Below the pieces are notes generated by a model. It did no database searches, was not told the DNA's origin, and was given only the letters and a program-made list of their open reading frames with translations. A stretch of 64,000 bases of DNA, taken from the NCBI RefSeq assembly GCF_000471905.2, contig NW_006498549.1, positions 2,251,448 to 2,315,447 of the forward strand, given 5' to 3'. Below are positions 55,210 to 64,000 of this stretch, one piece after another (the first letter of the stretch is position 1; each line of letters starts with the position of its first letter). The translations under genes and the position numbers were made by a program. Source of the DNA: Amborella trichopoda (taxonomy: Eukaryota; Streptophyta; Magnoliopsida; Amborellales; Amborellaceae).

Positions 55210-56530
55210 CAGATCCCGGTTATGCAGGGTGCAATGCTTTACCAAAAGTCGTACCCCTTTTACATTGATCAGGTTCCATTTCCCTTAGACTACAAGAAAG
55301 GGTAGTTTCCCCTGTTCGATGGCACAACCTCCCCACACCAACATATAGCCCATTTCCATGCGGCATGTCGAGAGACAGCGGCTGACAGGAGACTCCTCCA
55401 TCAGTTTGTTGAAACCCTTGACGGCCCGACTTTTCAGTGATATGCTCGGCTTCCCCCAAACTCAGTACTTGGGAGGAAATGAAGAAACTGTTCCACCAAT
55501 GCTTTTACGGAGTTGCAAGAGAGGTCCAAACCATCGAGCTTCTCACTTTGACCTAAGAACCCGATGAACCCGTCGATCAATTCATAGCAAGATGGAGAGA
55601 TTGGGCTGCTCTCCATCCTAATCCTATACTTGAGAAGGAAGCAGTTCATACCTGTGTGCGAAACATGAGACCTGAGATTGCTCTACATGTTGAGGCCTCT
55701 AATCTGACCTCCATGTTAGAGCTAATCTCTAAGTCGGTCCGCATAGAAAGCCTATCATGGCATCACGACGAGCCACGACAATTGTCTACAACTCAGGAAA
55801 CAACAGGAGCAATGGTAGCTCTCAAACCAATACTCGGGGCAACAGACAAAAAGGAGTGATCAGTGTGCCCATCACCATCAATAACCCTAAGAAGTCTCCC
55901 TCTCAAACTTTGGACCTCTCCAAAAGGGTAAACACAACGAAAGCGCCTCAGGCAGGCAAACACCAACAGTCATACAACCGGGTATCCTCACTTGCGAAAC
56001 TTAATCGAGATGATTATTGGACTAAGCATAAGAATAAAGTCTACCCCTTTGAAAAGGAATGGGTCCCTGCACTACTCCGATTATTAGTCGAACAGAACAT
56101 GATCGAGCTCCCAGAGACCAATTTCCCTAATCAAGCTGGACTTGATACCCATTATAAATCGTTGTACTTATCATCAAAGGATAAACCAACCCACAGAGGA
56201 ATGCTACATGTTAAAAAACATCATCGAAGCCCTGATCCAGAAGGGTTAGATAAAGCTTGAAGAGCTAAAGAAGGCATTCAGAGGAACAGAAACTTCTCAC
56301 GAAGTGATAGCCCAAGCCGAAGACGAAGCGCCAGATCTCCTTCGCACCTTGTTTGTTATGATGCGTCAAATAGACCTCATCACACTAGATCTGGCAAGGC
56401 AGCCCCGAAACATTGCTCAGAGAACTGAGAACCATTGGTGCCCGTACCATCAGATATGGAGCCACAACTTAAGCGAAGGCTCCAGTTTTCATGATATAAT
56501 TGCGAAAAAAATGCAAGGATGCTAAGGGCC
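55210..56530 (+). pseudogene. Gag core and zinc finger, broken
   Basis: YPFYIDQVPFPLDYKKG (about 55250), then a stop, FDGTTSPHQHIAHFHAACRE, HQFVETLDGPTF (about 55395-55430) and, after frame changes, ALHVEASNLTSMLELISKSV (55680-55740) follow the order of the retrotransposon gag core. ESLSWHHDEPR leads into a basic linker (RRATTIVYNSG...NRQKG) and NRDDYWTKHKNKVYPFEKEWVPALLRLLVEQNM (to 56100). The finger reads YHQR...QPTEECYMLKNII (about 56165-56235) in another frame. The same blocks occur in the minus-strand gag at 42 kb. Confidence 0.85.
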
Positions 56531-57660
56531 ATACAACGTTCCACAAAGAGATCCCCAAGTCACTGCTCCACCGATGCGAGAGGGCCTCTTAACACAAGAC
56601 CTGGGTAATGATGATTCACATCGTACTGAACCCTCGACTTCCCAGCCATGGATAGTCCACCACTGGCAGAGCAGACTCAAGTCCTTATGGCGAGAAGCAG
56701 TTCGTCAAGCTAGCACGGTTCATAAACCTTGCGAGACGAATCAAGCACTTCCAATGAAAACCAGGAAGAGACGAGCACCAAGGGTTGCTCAGTGGAGAAA
56801 CATGACTGCTCAACCACCAATTGAACAAGAATTTCATAGAACCCTACCCCCATTGCTGACATTACAGGACTTGATCCCCGGTGCAATCATCCTTCCTTCA
56901 TCATCTCATCACGAGGACGCCCCTGAGCCATCTTCTACTCGGGGCACATCCAATGTGGGTGATGACATTAAAAGCATTCCCCAACGGTCTAAGCATAGGA
57001 AAGACTTAAAAGACTCCCTGTACATGTCCAATTCTGGTGATGACGCAAAAAGCTGCCTAAATCTGTCTGATGAGGGAAATGACCTCAAAAGTCCCTCACC
57101 TACTGACTTCTCTTCCCCATCTTCTTCTTCTTCTTTCCTCTCCTCTTCTATGTTTCCTACAGGTACAACCTGGGAATGTCCAAACTTTGAGGCTCTTAAC
57201 AGAGAAATTGAAGGAAACAATATAAGCAGGACGCAACGGAGGCGGTTGAAAAAGACGCTAGCCCAAAGCTGGATTCTTAACAGTTACTGGCGCTTTGGCG
57301 GCTCTAGCCAAGTCACATCCATCTTCTTCCACAAAGAAGTGCAAGAAGTCAAAGCTGAAGAAACCCCAGTGGCCTGCTGAGCCCAAGTTTGAGTAGAGGT
57401 TGGGAGAATCAAGAGGGCACAATTTCTATTCTCAGGAAGCTTGCCACATGGTACAAGTTTACGAAGTATCAGCTAGCATGGGGCAAACACTTCAGACACC
57501 CATGCAAAGACCGAGCGATTCATATGAGGGTGCCTTTGACCCCACAATCGCTAAATCTTAAGTTCCCTGTAACTTTCAAGTCAAACTGCTGCAGCCTGAT
57601 GTGCAGTCCATGTTTGAGGTTGACCCTTCTAATCCTCAATTCAAGAAATGAGTAGAAATC
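56531..57660 (+). pseudogene. Gag-RT linker; no protease recognised
   Basis: The longest open frame (56574-57380, 268 codons) is rich in Ser, Asp and Lys and repeats a SNSGDDAKS / TSNVGDDIKS / SDEGNDLKS motif three times (about 56945-57090). It ends with IFFHKEVQEVKAEE. I see no D-T/N-G active site nor the ILGRPWL-type partner motif that the minus-strand Tat element has at 24.9-25.2 kb. The protease is therefore missing or decayed beyond recognition. QEACHMVQVYEV (about 57448) is shared with element B near 16500. Confidence 0.55.
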
Positions 57661-58870
57661 ATGACCTACACTGGAGCTCTATTGGAATCAGAGATGTCAG
57701 GATCATGGGTCTTTGCACTTGAGGTTAATGAGAAGACCTCTGAAGCCAATGATGAGAAGTTACAGGAGCCCCCAGAAGAATGGGAAGAAGGCAGTCAAAC
57801 CACAGCTGATGAACTCGAAGAGATAAATATAGGAGATGAGGCTGATCCCATACCCACTTTCATCTTGACAAATATTCCTCCAAAGGAGCAAGAAAATTTC
57901 ACTGCCTTCTTGGGAGCAAACATAGGCGTCTTTGCCTGGCATTACCATGAGATGCCTGGTTTAGATCCTCAAGTCACAGTCCACCGTCTTGGCATCGATC
58001 CATCTGACAAATTTATCAAGCAAAAATCAAGGAGATTCAGGCTTGACCTTGAAATGAAGATAGATGCTGACGTGACCAAGCTCAGGCAAGTGGGTTTCAT
58101 TAGCGAAGACAAGTACCCAAAGTGGTTGGAAAATGTTGTTCCAGTCAAGAAGAGAAATGGCCAAATTAGGGTCTGCTTTGACTTTCGTGACCTGAATACC
58201 GCTTGCCCCAAGGATGACTTCCTGCTGCCATTCACGGAGATGCTCATTGATTCTATGGCTCACTGCTAGATCTTCTCTTGCATGGATTGATACTCTGGGT
58301 ATAATCAGATACGAATGTCACCAGAAGATGAGGAAGCCACCGCATTCTTGACTCCAAAAGGGATCTTCTGCTACACAATGATGCCTTTTAAACTGAAGAA
58401 TGCTGGTGCCACATATCAGAGGGCAATGACGACCATCTTCAAAGACATGATGCACAAAGAGGTGGAATGTTATGTAGATGACTTGGTGAAGAAATCCGAC
58501 ACAGAAGATACCTTGAAAAGGTGTTCGAGCAGTTACGCCTTTATCGGCTAAAAAAGAATGCGCTTTTGGTGTGTGTTTAGGAAAGTTCTTGGGGTTTATT
58601 GCTCGACACCGAGGGTTGGATGGTAGGCCAGTAAAGATCAAGGCGATTCAAGAAATGACATCACCAACTACATTGCGAGAGTTGTGATCCCTCCAAGGGC
58701 AGTTGACTTGTATCTGTAGGTTCATCTCAAACCTCTCAAGTCGCTGTAAGTCTTTTACGCATCTGTGGAAGAAGGATACCCCATTCAAGCAGGCCTTAAT
58801 GACATCAAGCGATATTTACTCAACCCTCCAGTGCTCTCTACACTTGTGTAGGGAGAACCTCTCATCCTTA
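57661..58870 (+). pseudogene. Reverse transcriptase of the plus-strand element, broken
   Basis: The 202-codon frame from 57661 has an acidic N-terminal part and then VFAWHYHEMPGLDP, VVPVKKRNGQIRVCFDFRDLNTACPKDDFLLP (58140-58240). A stop at 58267-58269 and another about 18 codons later precede YSGYNQIRMSPEDEE. MPFKLKNAGATYQRAM and ECYVDDLVKKS (about 58465-58500) keep both catalytic Asp residues of the YVDD box. Further frame changes follow, with FLGF, then the connection region (LQGQLTCICRFISNLS, about 58695-58740). It would copy element RNA into cDNA if intact. Confidence 0.9.
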
Positions 58871-58872
58871 TT

Positions 58873-59331
58873 GTGACCGCTCTAGATGAGTCACTTGGGG
58901 CATTATTGGTGCAAAACAATGATGAAGGGAAAGAGACCGCATTATACTATCTCAGCCACATGGTACACGGGGCCAAGAAGAATTATCCCCTTATAGAGAA
59001 GATGTGCCTGGCCCTAATCTTCACAGTACAAAAGCTCCACCACTACTTGCCCGGTTATGAAGTAAAACATATATCAAAAGCAAGTCCTGTAAAGTTTCTC
59101 ATAACATGCCCATGCTTATCAGGACATCTTGCTAATTCGACATTACTACTTATGGAATTCGACATCACATATGTCTCACAAAAGGCCATCAAAGACCAAG
59201 CTTTGGTTGATTTTCTTGCAGCACATCCTGTACCGGTAGAATCTCCTTTATCAAGTGACCTCCCTAATGAAGAAGTATTCTTTGTAAAACTTGCTCATGC
59301 GTGGGAAAGGTACTTTGACGGAGCCTTCTAA
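58873..59331 (+). pseudogene. RNase H (first) of the plus-strand element
   Basis: An open frame of 152 codons begins with TALDESLGALLVQNNDEGKE and YYLSHMVHGAKKNYPLIEKMCLALIFTVQKLHHYL, the typical RT-RNase H arrangement, then FDITYVSQKAIKDQALVDFLAAHP (about 59160-59235), which is the linker found before the second RNase H in Tat elements. It ends at WERYFDGAF, the beginning of the second RNase H, where a stop cuts the frame. Confidence 0.85.
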
Positions 59332-59880
59332 TCTGATTGAGGAGGCGCTAGAATGGTATTCATGACTCTTAAAGGACGACTACTACCTCTTTCTTTCTCT
59401 CTCACGGAAGCCCATTCCCATAACGAGGTAGAATATCAGGCCTTTATAATTGGGTTGGAGATAGCCTTCGATCTAGACTTATAGCTGCTCAAGATATATG
59501 GTGACTCTGAGTTGGTTATTCAATAGCTTAAGGGGATCTATGACGTGCGAAAAAACACTCTCAAACCTTACCATGATACTACAAAATGATATATGGCTCA
59601 ATTTGAGGATGTATCCTTGAGTCACATCCCCAGGAGGCTAAACTCGCAAGTCGATGCACTCGCAAAACTCGGGGCTACAATTCAATTCGTCTCACCAAGG
59701 CCCACGCCAGTCTGGGTAGTAGAGTGGAGACACATTAAACTGAGAACTGAGGTAGACATGGATGATGAGAGAAATCTCTTCCTTACGTGCCCGCCTTATC
59801 CATTCGGAGCACTTCTATCAGCTAAAGAAGTTATTAAGACTGAACACGAAATGGCAAGCAAACAATGAGCTAAGGTTCAA
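59290..59880 (+). pseudogene. Second (archaeal-type) RNase H of the plus-strand element, broken
   Basis: WERYFDGAF opens the domain, then stops. In frame beyond the stops come GGARMVFMTLKG (about 59340), SLTEAHSHNEVEYQAFIIGLEIA (about 59400-59470; the family's NNxAEYEA block has HNEVEYQA here), KIYGDSELVIQ (about 59492-59523) and, from 59593, MAQFEDVSLSHIPRRLNSQVDALAKLGA. The last block (IPR-N-xADALAKL) is its normal C-terminus. At least four in-frame stops are present. The domain is diagnostic for the Tat lineage. Confidence 0.86.
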
Positions 59881-59989
59881 AACAAGGAACCGAAGTTCTT
59901 CGACCTAATATGTGTCGAAATCGAGCAGGTAGAAGATTAGAGAGAGCCCATCATTAATTTTATAGGACATGGTAGACTCCCAGAAGATA

Positions 59990-61185
59990 GTGCAGAGCAC
60001 AAAAGTGTGCATCGAATGTCTACCAAGTCTACCCTCCTTGAAGGAGATGCTCTCGTCAGATGGTCATTTGACGGTATGCTTCTTACATGTGTGGACACAC
60101 ACAAAGCAAATAAGGTGCTAGAAGAAGTATACTCAGGCATCTGTGGACTACACCAGTCTGACACTAAGCTCTATGAACGACTATGCAGATTGGGGTACCA
60201 TTGGCCTTCGATGATTGCTGATTCCTCAAACTATGCTAAAAAGTGCCAGGTGTGCCAAATACACTCGAGCCTTGTTCATCATCCTCCAGAGCCATTACAC
60301 CCTACAGTGGCATCATGGCCCTTCTCACAATGGGGTACAGACATTGTAGGGCCTATTGACCCTCCTTCAGCAATGGGTCATGTCTTCATTCTAGCTGTAA
60401 CAGTTTATTTCTACAAGTGTGATGAAGTGGTCCCCCTTAAGCAAGTTCTTGGCACCATGGTGGCTAACTTCGTTCGCATCACATCATATATTGCTTCGGA
60501 GTGCCTGACCGGAGTATATTTGACAATGGCCCTTAGTTCAGAAGTCATCACATCAATCGCTTGGTTTATCAGTTCAGTTTGGAGTGGAAGTACTCAACTA
60601 TGTACCACCCTCGAGCCAACGGATTAGCTAAGGCTTTCAATAAAACCTTGTGCAATGTTTTAAGGAAATCGATATCGAAGACGAAGAACTGGCACGAGAA
60701 GCTTTTTGAAGCCTTGTGGGCCTATCGCACTACCACGTGAAATGCCACATATTCCACTCCTTATGCACTAGTCTATGGGGTTGAAGCAGTTTTAACCCTT
60801 GATTCAAATCCCTTCACTGCATGTTACTATACATCAAGGACTAACCGAAGATGAGAGAGTCAAACTTCAGTATCAAGAATTGGATGCACTAGATGAAAAG
60901 AGGTTGGAAGCTCAGCAGAACCTCGAACTCAACCATGGGAGAATGAAGAGGGCCTTTGACAAGTCAGTCAAAGTCTGCTCATTCGCCTATGGGGATTTGG
61001 CTCTAACTGTCAAGAGGCTGATTGTTATGCATGGGCAGCGCAAAGGGAAGTTTGAACCCAAGTGGGAAGGTCCCTTTATAGCCAAGAAGGTCTCATCAAT
61101 TGGAGCTTACATATTGGCACATCCTAATGGAGAAAAGGCAATGGCCCCTATCAATGAGCGATACCTAAAGAAATATTACCCTTGA
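59990..61185 (+). pseudogene. Integrase of the plus-strand element; catalytic Glu replaced
   Basis: From 60007: LVRWSFDGMLLTCVDTHKANKVLEEVYSGICGLHQS...CQVCQIHS is the HHCC zinc-binding domain. WPFSQWGTDIVGPIDPP (60322-60370) holds the first Asp. After a frameshift the second Asp follows in the D-N-G block (about 60523), and YHPRANGLAKAFNKTL (60603-60650) occupies the third position, where the family's Glu is Lys. The C-terminal part (60799-61185, 128 codons, ending KKYYP then a stop) is fully open, with KRAFDKSVKV, GKFEPKWEGPFIAKK and INERYLKKYYP, the usual Tat integrase end. The protein would not be active. Confidence 0.88.
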
Positions 61186-61379
61186 TGCATACTCAAAAAA
61201 GGCTCAATGCGCAACAACAAAGAGTTAGAAAAGGACGGTAAAAAGAAGACAAGCAAGACAATTCAAACAAGGTTTAACTCTTTTTATTGCATTAGAAGGA
61301 GTTGTAAGCCAAAAAGCCCATTATTAGGGAGGTTACAAATCTTTCATGCAGTATTGCCCTCACAAAGAGAATAGCTACA

Positions 61380-61615
61380 GTGGAGTGTCGCTCTTGCATC
61401 TGAGGAAAGGAAGATGGTTGACCCCAAGTGTCGCTCTTGCATCTTAGGTAAAGAAGATGGTTGATCTCAAGTGTTGCTCTTGCATCTGAGAAAAAGAGAA
61501 TGGCTGACCCCAGCGTTGCTCTGGCATCTGAGGAGAGGATCGTTACAAGCAAAAAATTACTCTCACATCAGAAGCTTTGCTCTTGCATCTGAGAGGAGAG
61601 GATGATTACAGGCCA
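61380..61615 (+). repeat. 43-bp tandem array (TCGCTCTTGCATCTGAGG units)
   Basis: Unit starts lie near 61385, 61428, 61471 and 61513 (period 43, 43, 42 bp), with a further diverged unit near 61574. A frame on the minus strand shows the repeated peptide SDARATL, an artefact. Confidence 0.88.
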
Positions 61616-61989
61616 AAAGTGGCCTTCACAATAAGAGAAGTAGAAGCACTTTGATGGAGTATAACATACATACAAAGGAGACTTCTCTAGCTAGGAACTG
61701 GCCTATGATGGAGAGCATACCTTGCTCACAATGACGACCCTTCCACAGAACAACATGGAGTACACAATTATGTTGGAGGACTTAGCTTCCAACATGCTTC
61801 ATAAGCTAAGCATCACCATTGGTTACCACCCTTTGCCAACCCAAGTCGTCGCCGTGCACGATCACAACAGAACATGAATCCTTGCCATTAATCAAAGGAT
61901 CGAACAAACAACAATCGTTGTGCATGACTAACACCGGGCGCGTCATGTTGCTAGCCACGTGCGAATAAGGCACTGACTAGCACAACACA

Positions 61990-62200
61990 AAACTAGCGCC
62001 GGTTGTGTTTCTAAAAAGCCCAACATCGGCTGTGTCTTTGAAAGACTAATGCCGGTTGTGATTCTTAGGCCCAACACCAGCTATGTTTCTAAGGCCCAGC
62101 ACCTGCTGTGTTTCTAATGCCCAGTGCGGACTGTGTTTCTAAGGCCTAACGCCGGCTGTGTTCTTTGAAGGCTAATGCCGGCTGTGTTGGGCAAGGGAAT
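61990..62200 (+). repeat. 26-bp tandem array (CCGGCTGTGTTTCT), first copy
   Basis: Eight units of 24-28 bp fit the consensus CCCAGCACCGGCTGTGTTTCTAAGG. The array is homologous to the one at 63030-63225 by consensus, but 0.8 kb away. Confidence 0.9.
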
Positions 62201-62827
62201 AATGGCGACTGTGTCATCTGTCGCCATGCGTGTTCGAGACCTTTTGCCTCCCCACACCTCCTCGGCTCCTTTGACCCTTCGGTTGACTAAGACTCTTCGT
62301 CTCCCTAGTGACTGTGCACCTTCTCGAGACCCCTCGTCTTCTTGCAATAGATCGAATTCGCAGCGACCTTTCATCTCCCCACAACTGTTCACCTCCCAAG
62401 TGAATGATCACTCCTTTGTGACCTCTCGATTTCTCATTGGAAGCTCCCCTCTTCCATCGAAAATAGGCTGTACACCTTCCCCTCTTCTTTTCGACAGTGA
62501 AAAACCCTAGAAACCAGTAGAAGTTTATTGTCAACACTCTGCAGCAAGTTAGATCCTTTCGCCTTCTTCAAAACCCCCAAAACCATTGTTGGAATCTCTG
62601 AAGCTCCCTAGAAAACCCCCTGTGTTTCTCACTCTGACCTTCACCACAACGCTTTGCATCCTCTTGTGTTCTCTCTCTCCCAGCCGGAACTCTCTTGCTA
62701 CAGTTCTTACCAGAAAAACTTTAGGCACCTTGTGTTTTCGCCGAAGTTCTCGTTGGAAGCTCTCTCTCTCACTATTAGACTTAGCAGTTTTACCTTCGAT
62801 GAGACGGTAAAAATGGGGTTTACCCCG

Positions 62828-62834
62828 TTATATA
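62828..62834 (-). promoter_or_regulatory. TATA-box candidate on the minus strand
   Basis: The minus strand reads GCCTATATAACGGGGTAAAC, followed by a purine-rich leader. It could be an antisense promoter or part of an inserted LTR. Evidence is limited to the motif. Confidence 0.3.
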
Positions 62835-63029
62835 GGCAAAGCTTCCCTGAAGTGCCCTCCACAAACCAAGAATGCGAGTCAGGTCCTTGAAGGCCACACA
62901 ACGATGGGCCAGACCAGGTTGGGCTTAGACCCGAGATTCGAATTAGAGTTTACTGTCGCTCATGAAAACTCAAGAAACAGAGACTAGGACCGGGTTGGGC
63001 TAAGGGCCAAGGCTCGAACATGAACCCCT

Positions 63030-63225
63030 ACTCAGCACCGGCTGTGTTGTCAATGACCCAGCACCAGCTGTGTTCTCAATGACCTAGTGTCAGCTATGTT
63101 CTCAATGGCTAGCACCAGCTATGTTCTCAATGACTTAGCACCGGCTGTGTTCTCAAAGACCCAGCGTCGATTGTGTTCTTGAGAATTAGTGCCGGCTATG
63201 TCCAGCGTCGGTTGTGTTCCCAAGT
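63030..63225 (+). repeat. 26-bp tandem array (CCGGCTGTGTTCTC), second copy
   Basis: Eight units fit the consensus AGCACCGGCTGTGTTCTCAATGACCC with a period of 25-27 bp. It shares GC(A/G)CCGGCTGTGTT with the array at 61990-62200. Confidence 0.9.
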
Positions 63226-63506
63226 CTACTACCACTTGTGTTTCCACTGCGCACACTAGAGCCGCGTGTGTTACCTCCGCCCATGTTAAGCATCGTACAT
63301 GTCAAAGCTACTACCGTTGAAGTCCACCGCCATGTGCTAGTGTCACACATGTCTTAGAGATGCGCGTGCTAGAACCTGGTCATCGCCGTGTGTGTCTTAC
63401 CACTATCCGAAGTGGAGTTACACCCAGGCTGTTGTCCCCAAGCCATGACTCATCATTCCCCACAGGAGTTCACCCAGGCTGATGCATTCAGGCCATGACT
63501 TTTCAT

Positions 63507-64000
63507 TGTTGGAATATATTTTTCATCATCATGGGGCCCCTTCTCACTAAAGCCTAGAAAATAGTGAAAATCCTAACAATCTCAAATTTTCCCCAAAACA
63601 GTCCAAGATCTTCATGAGGACTCTCAAACGTCTCCTGCCAAGTTTTGTCACATTCCGACACATCTAAGGCAGTGCAGATTGAGAAACAATTCCAACAGAA
63701 TCGGTCTCTAGCACCCTGAAATGGACCTTATAACTATAGCTACATTCTCGACATCTCAGTTTGTTGTGGCACCATCGCCATTTGATCCGGCACGGTTGAA
63801 ATCACTCAGGGGTCAAATTTCTGCTCGAATGGACACTCCAAAAAAATGTTATAGGAACAAGAGTGAAACAGAAGGAGCCACACGCTATTCCTGTGCGGCC
63901 ACCCTACAACTCTACACTATTCAAGGGAACAACTCTACACCATTGAAGGGACAGTCGTGAGCAGTGACTTTCAACACTCATATCTCACCTGTCCCAAGTA
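63507..64000 (+). mobile_element. Start of a Tat-type LTR (probable 3' LTR of the plus-strand element)
   Basis: It begins TGTTGGAATATATTTTTCATC and runs to the window end. It aligns with the reverse complement of 31199-30700 and 47886-47400 (CAAATTTC...ACACTCCAA...GAAACAG...CACACNATTC...GTG-GGCCAC). This is the U3 start of family Y. The 5' LTR of this element (48030-53308) lost its own U3 start, so direct comparison of the two ends is not possible here. Confidence 0.75.

Larger units (their letters stand above)
53309..63506 (+). mobile_element. Internal region of a plus-strand Tat-lineage element, dead
   Basis: Order: PBS, leader, gag, linker, RT, RNase H, second RNase H, integrase, then a 2.3-kb 3' region with three tandem arrays. 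The second RNase H before integrase and the large leader fit the plant Tat/Ogre group. No aspartic protease motif is visible between gag and RT. Stops and frameshifts occur in every domain except the integrase C-terminus. A 3' LTR start (TGTTGGAATATATTTTTC) follows at 63507. No clear PPT precedes it. Confidence 0.85.
61186..63506 (+). other. 3' region (3' UTR) of the plus-strand element
   Basis: A 2.3-kb stretch lies between the integrase stop and the LTR start, without a recognisable domain. It contains three tandem arrays (61380-61615, 61990-62200 and 63030-63225) and a pyrimidine-rich middle (62250-62780) that, on the minus strand, has a TATA-like site (62828-62834) followed by a GA-rich leader. 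Variable 3' UTRs that give rise to tandem repeats are known from the Tat lineage. Confidence 0.7.

Noticed and set aside
57661..61185. Cytosine-deamination (RIP-like) origin of the stops
   Set aside because: Some stops fit C-to-T or G-to-A changes, but others (for example in the RT MDGYSG block and in the second RNase H) need G-to-T or A-to-T, so no directional pattern is supported.
61292..61552. Minus-strand frame with repeated SDARATL peptide
   Set aside because: It is an artefact of the 43-bp tandem array.
1..64000. tRNA, rRNA or organelle-derived DNA
   Set aside because: No cloverleaf-like or rRNA-conserved segment was recognised by eye; a tRNAscan or rRNA search would be decisive.

Overview
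This window looks like repeat-dominated plant nuclear DNA, most likely from a woody angiosperm. The evidence is a set of Ty3/gypsy elements carrying a second (archaeal-type) RNase H between RNase H and integrase, which marks the plant Tat/Ogre lineage. Long LTRs, a Ty1/copia remnant, a plant L1-type LINE and an RTE-type LINE fragment point the same way. I found no host protein-coding gene, tRNA, rRNA or CRISPR array that I can support. Two assembly gaps (254 N and 20 N) are present. The species cannot be named from sequence alone.

Layout. 1-10.2 kb: AT-rich non-coding DNA with a possible MITE, a small antisense RTE reverse-transcriptase fragment (about 2.85-3.13 kb), and a 5'-truncated L1-like LINE (5.9-8.35 kb, + strand) with RT, zf-RVT and RNase H remnants and an (AT)21 tail. 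10.2-11.45 kb: the 3' end of a minus-strand copia element (RNase H tail, polypurine tract, LTR). 11.46-17.2 kb: a plus-strand Tat-type LTR with TATA box, poly(A) signal, PBS-like site and decayed gag leader, cut off by the next element. 17.2-30.33 kb: a minus-strand Tat-lineage element with left LTR, PPT, integrase, dual RNase H, RT, aspartic protease plus G-patch, gag, a repeat-filled leader, PBS and a truncated right LTR. 30.3-38.3 kb: LTR pieces in both orientations around a plus-strand gag fragment and a 35-bp minisatellite. 38.3-46.7 kb: unassigned repeats, a G19 run, and a minus-strand gag of the same broad family with no pol behind it. 46.7-53.3 kb: head-to-head LTR segments, then an LTR whose transcribed downstream half is duplicated. 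53.3-63.5 kb: a plus-strand Tat-type element running from PBS through gag, RT, RNase H, second RNase H and integrase to a 3' region with three tandem arrays. 63.5-64 kb: the start of its probable 3' LTR.

All coding regions carry stops, frameshifts or catalytic substitutions, so I read the window as a nested graveyard of retrotransposons rather than an active locus. Within each element the order gag-protease-RT-RNase H-aRH-integrase is conventional.

The most unusual signal is structural. The long transcribed leaders (downstream of the LTR TATA box and AATAAA, upstream of the PBS) hold arrays in which imperfect 25-35 bp palindromes alternate with 20-40 bp pure polypyrimidine tracts. Four such arrays occur in the Tat-type LTRs and a smaller related-looking one in the copia LTR. 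A different hairpin motif (GGCGACAC...GTGTCGCC) recurs in the LTR, leader and 3' UTR of the minus-strand Tat element.
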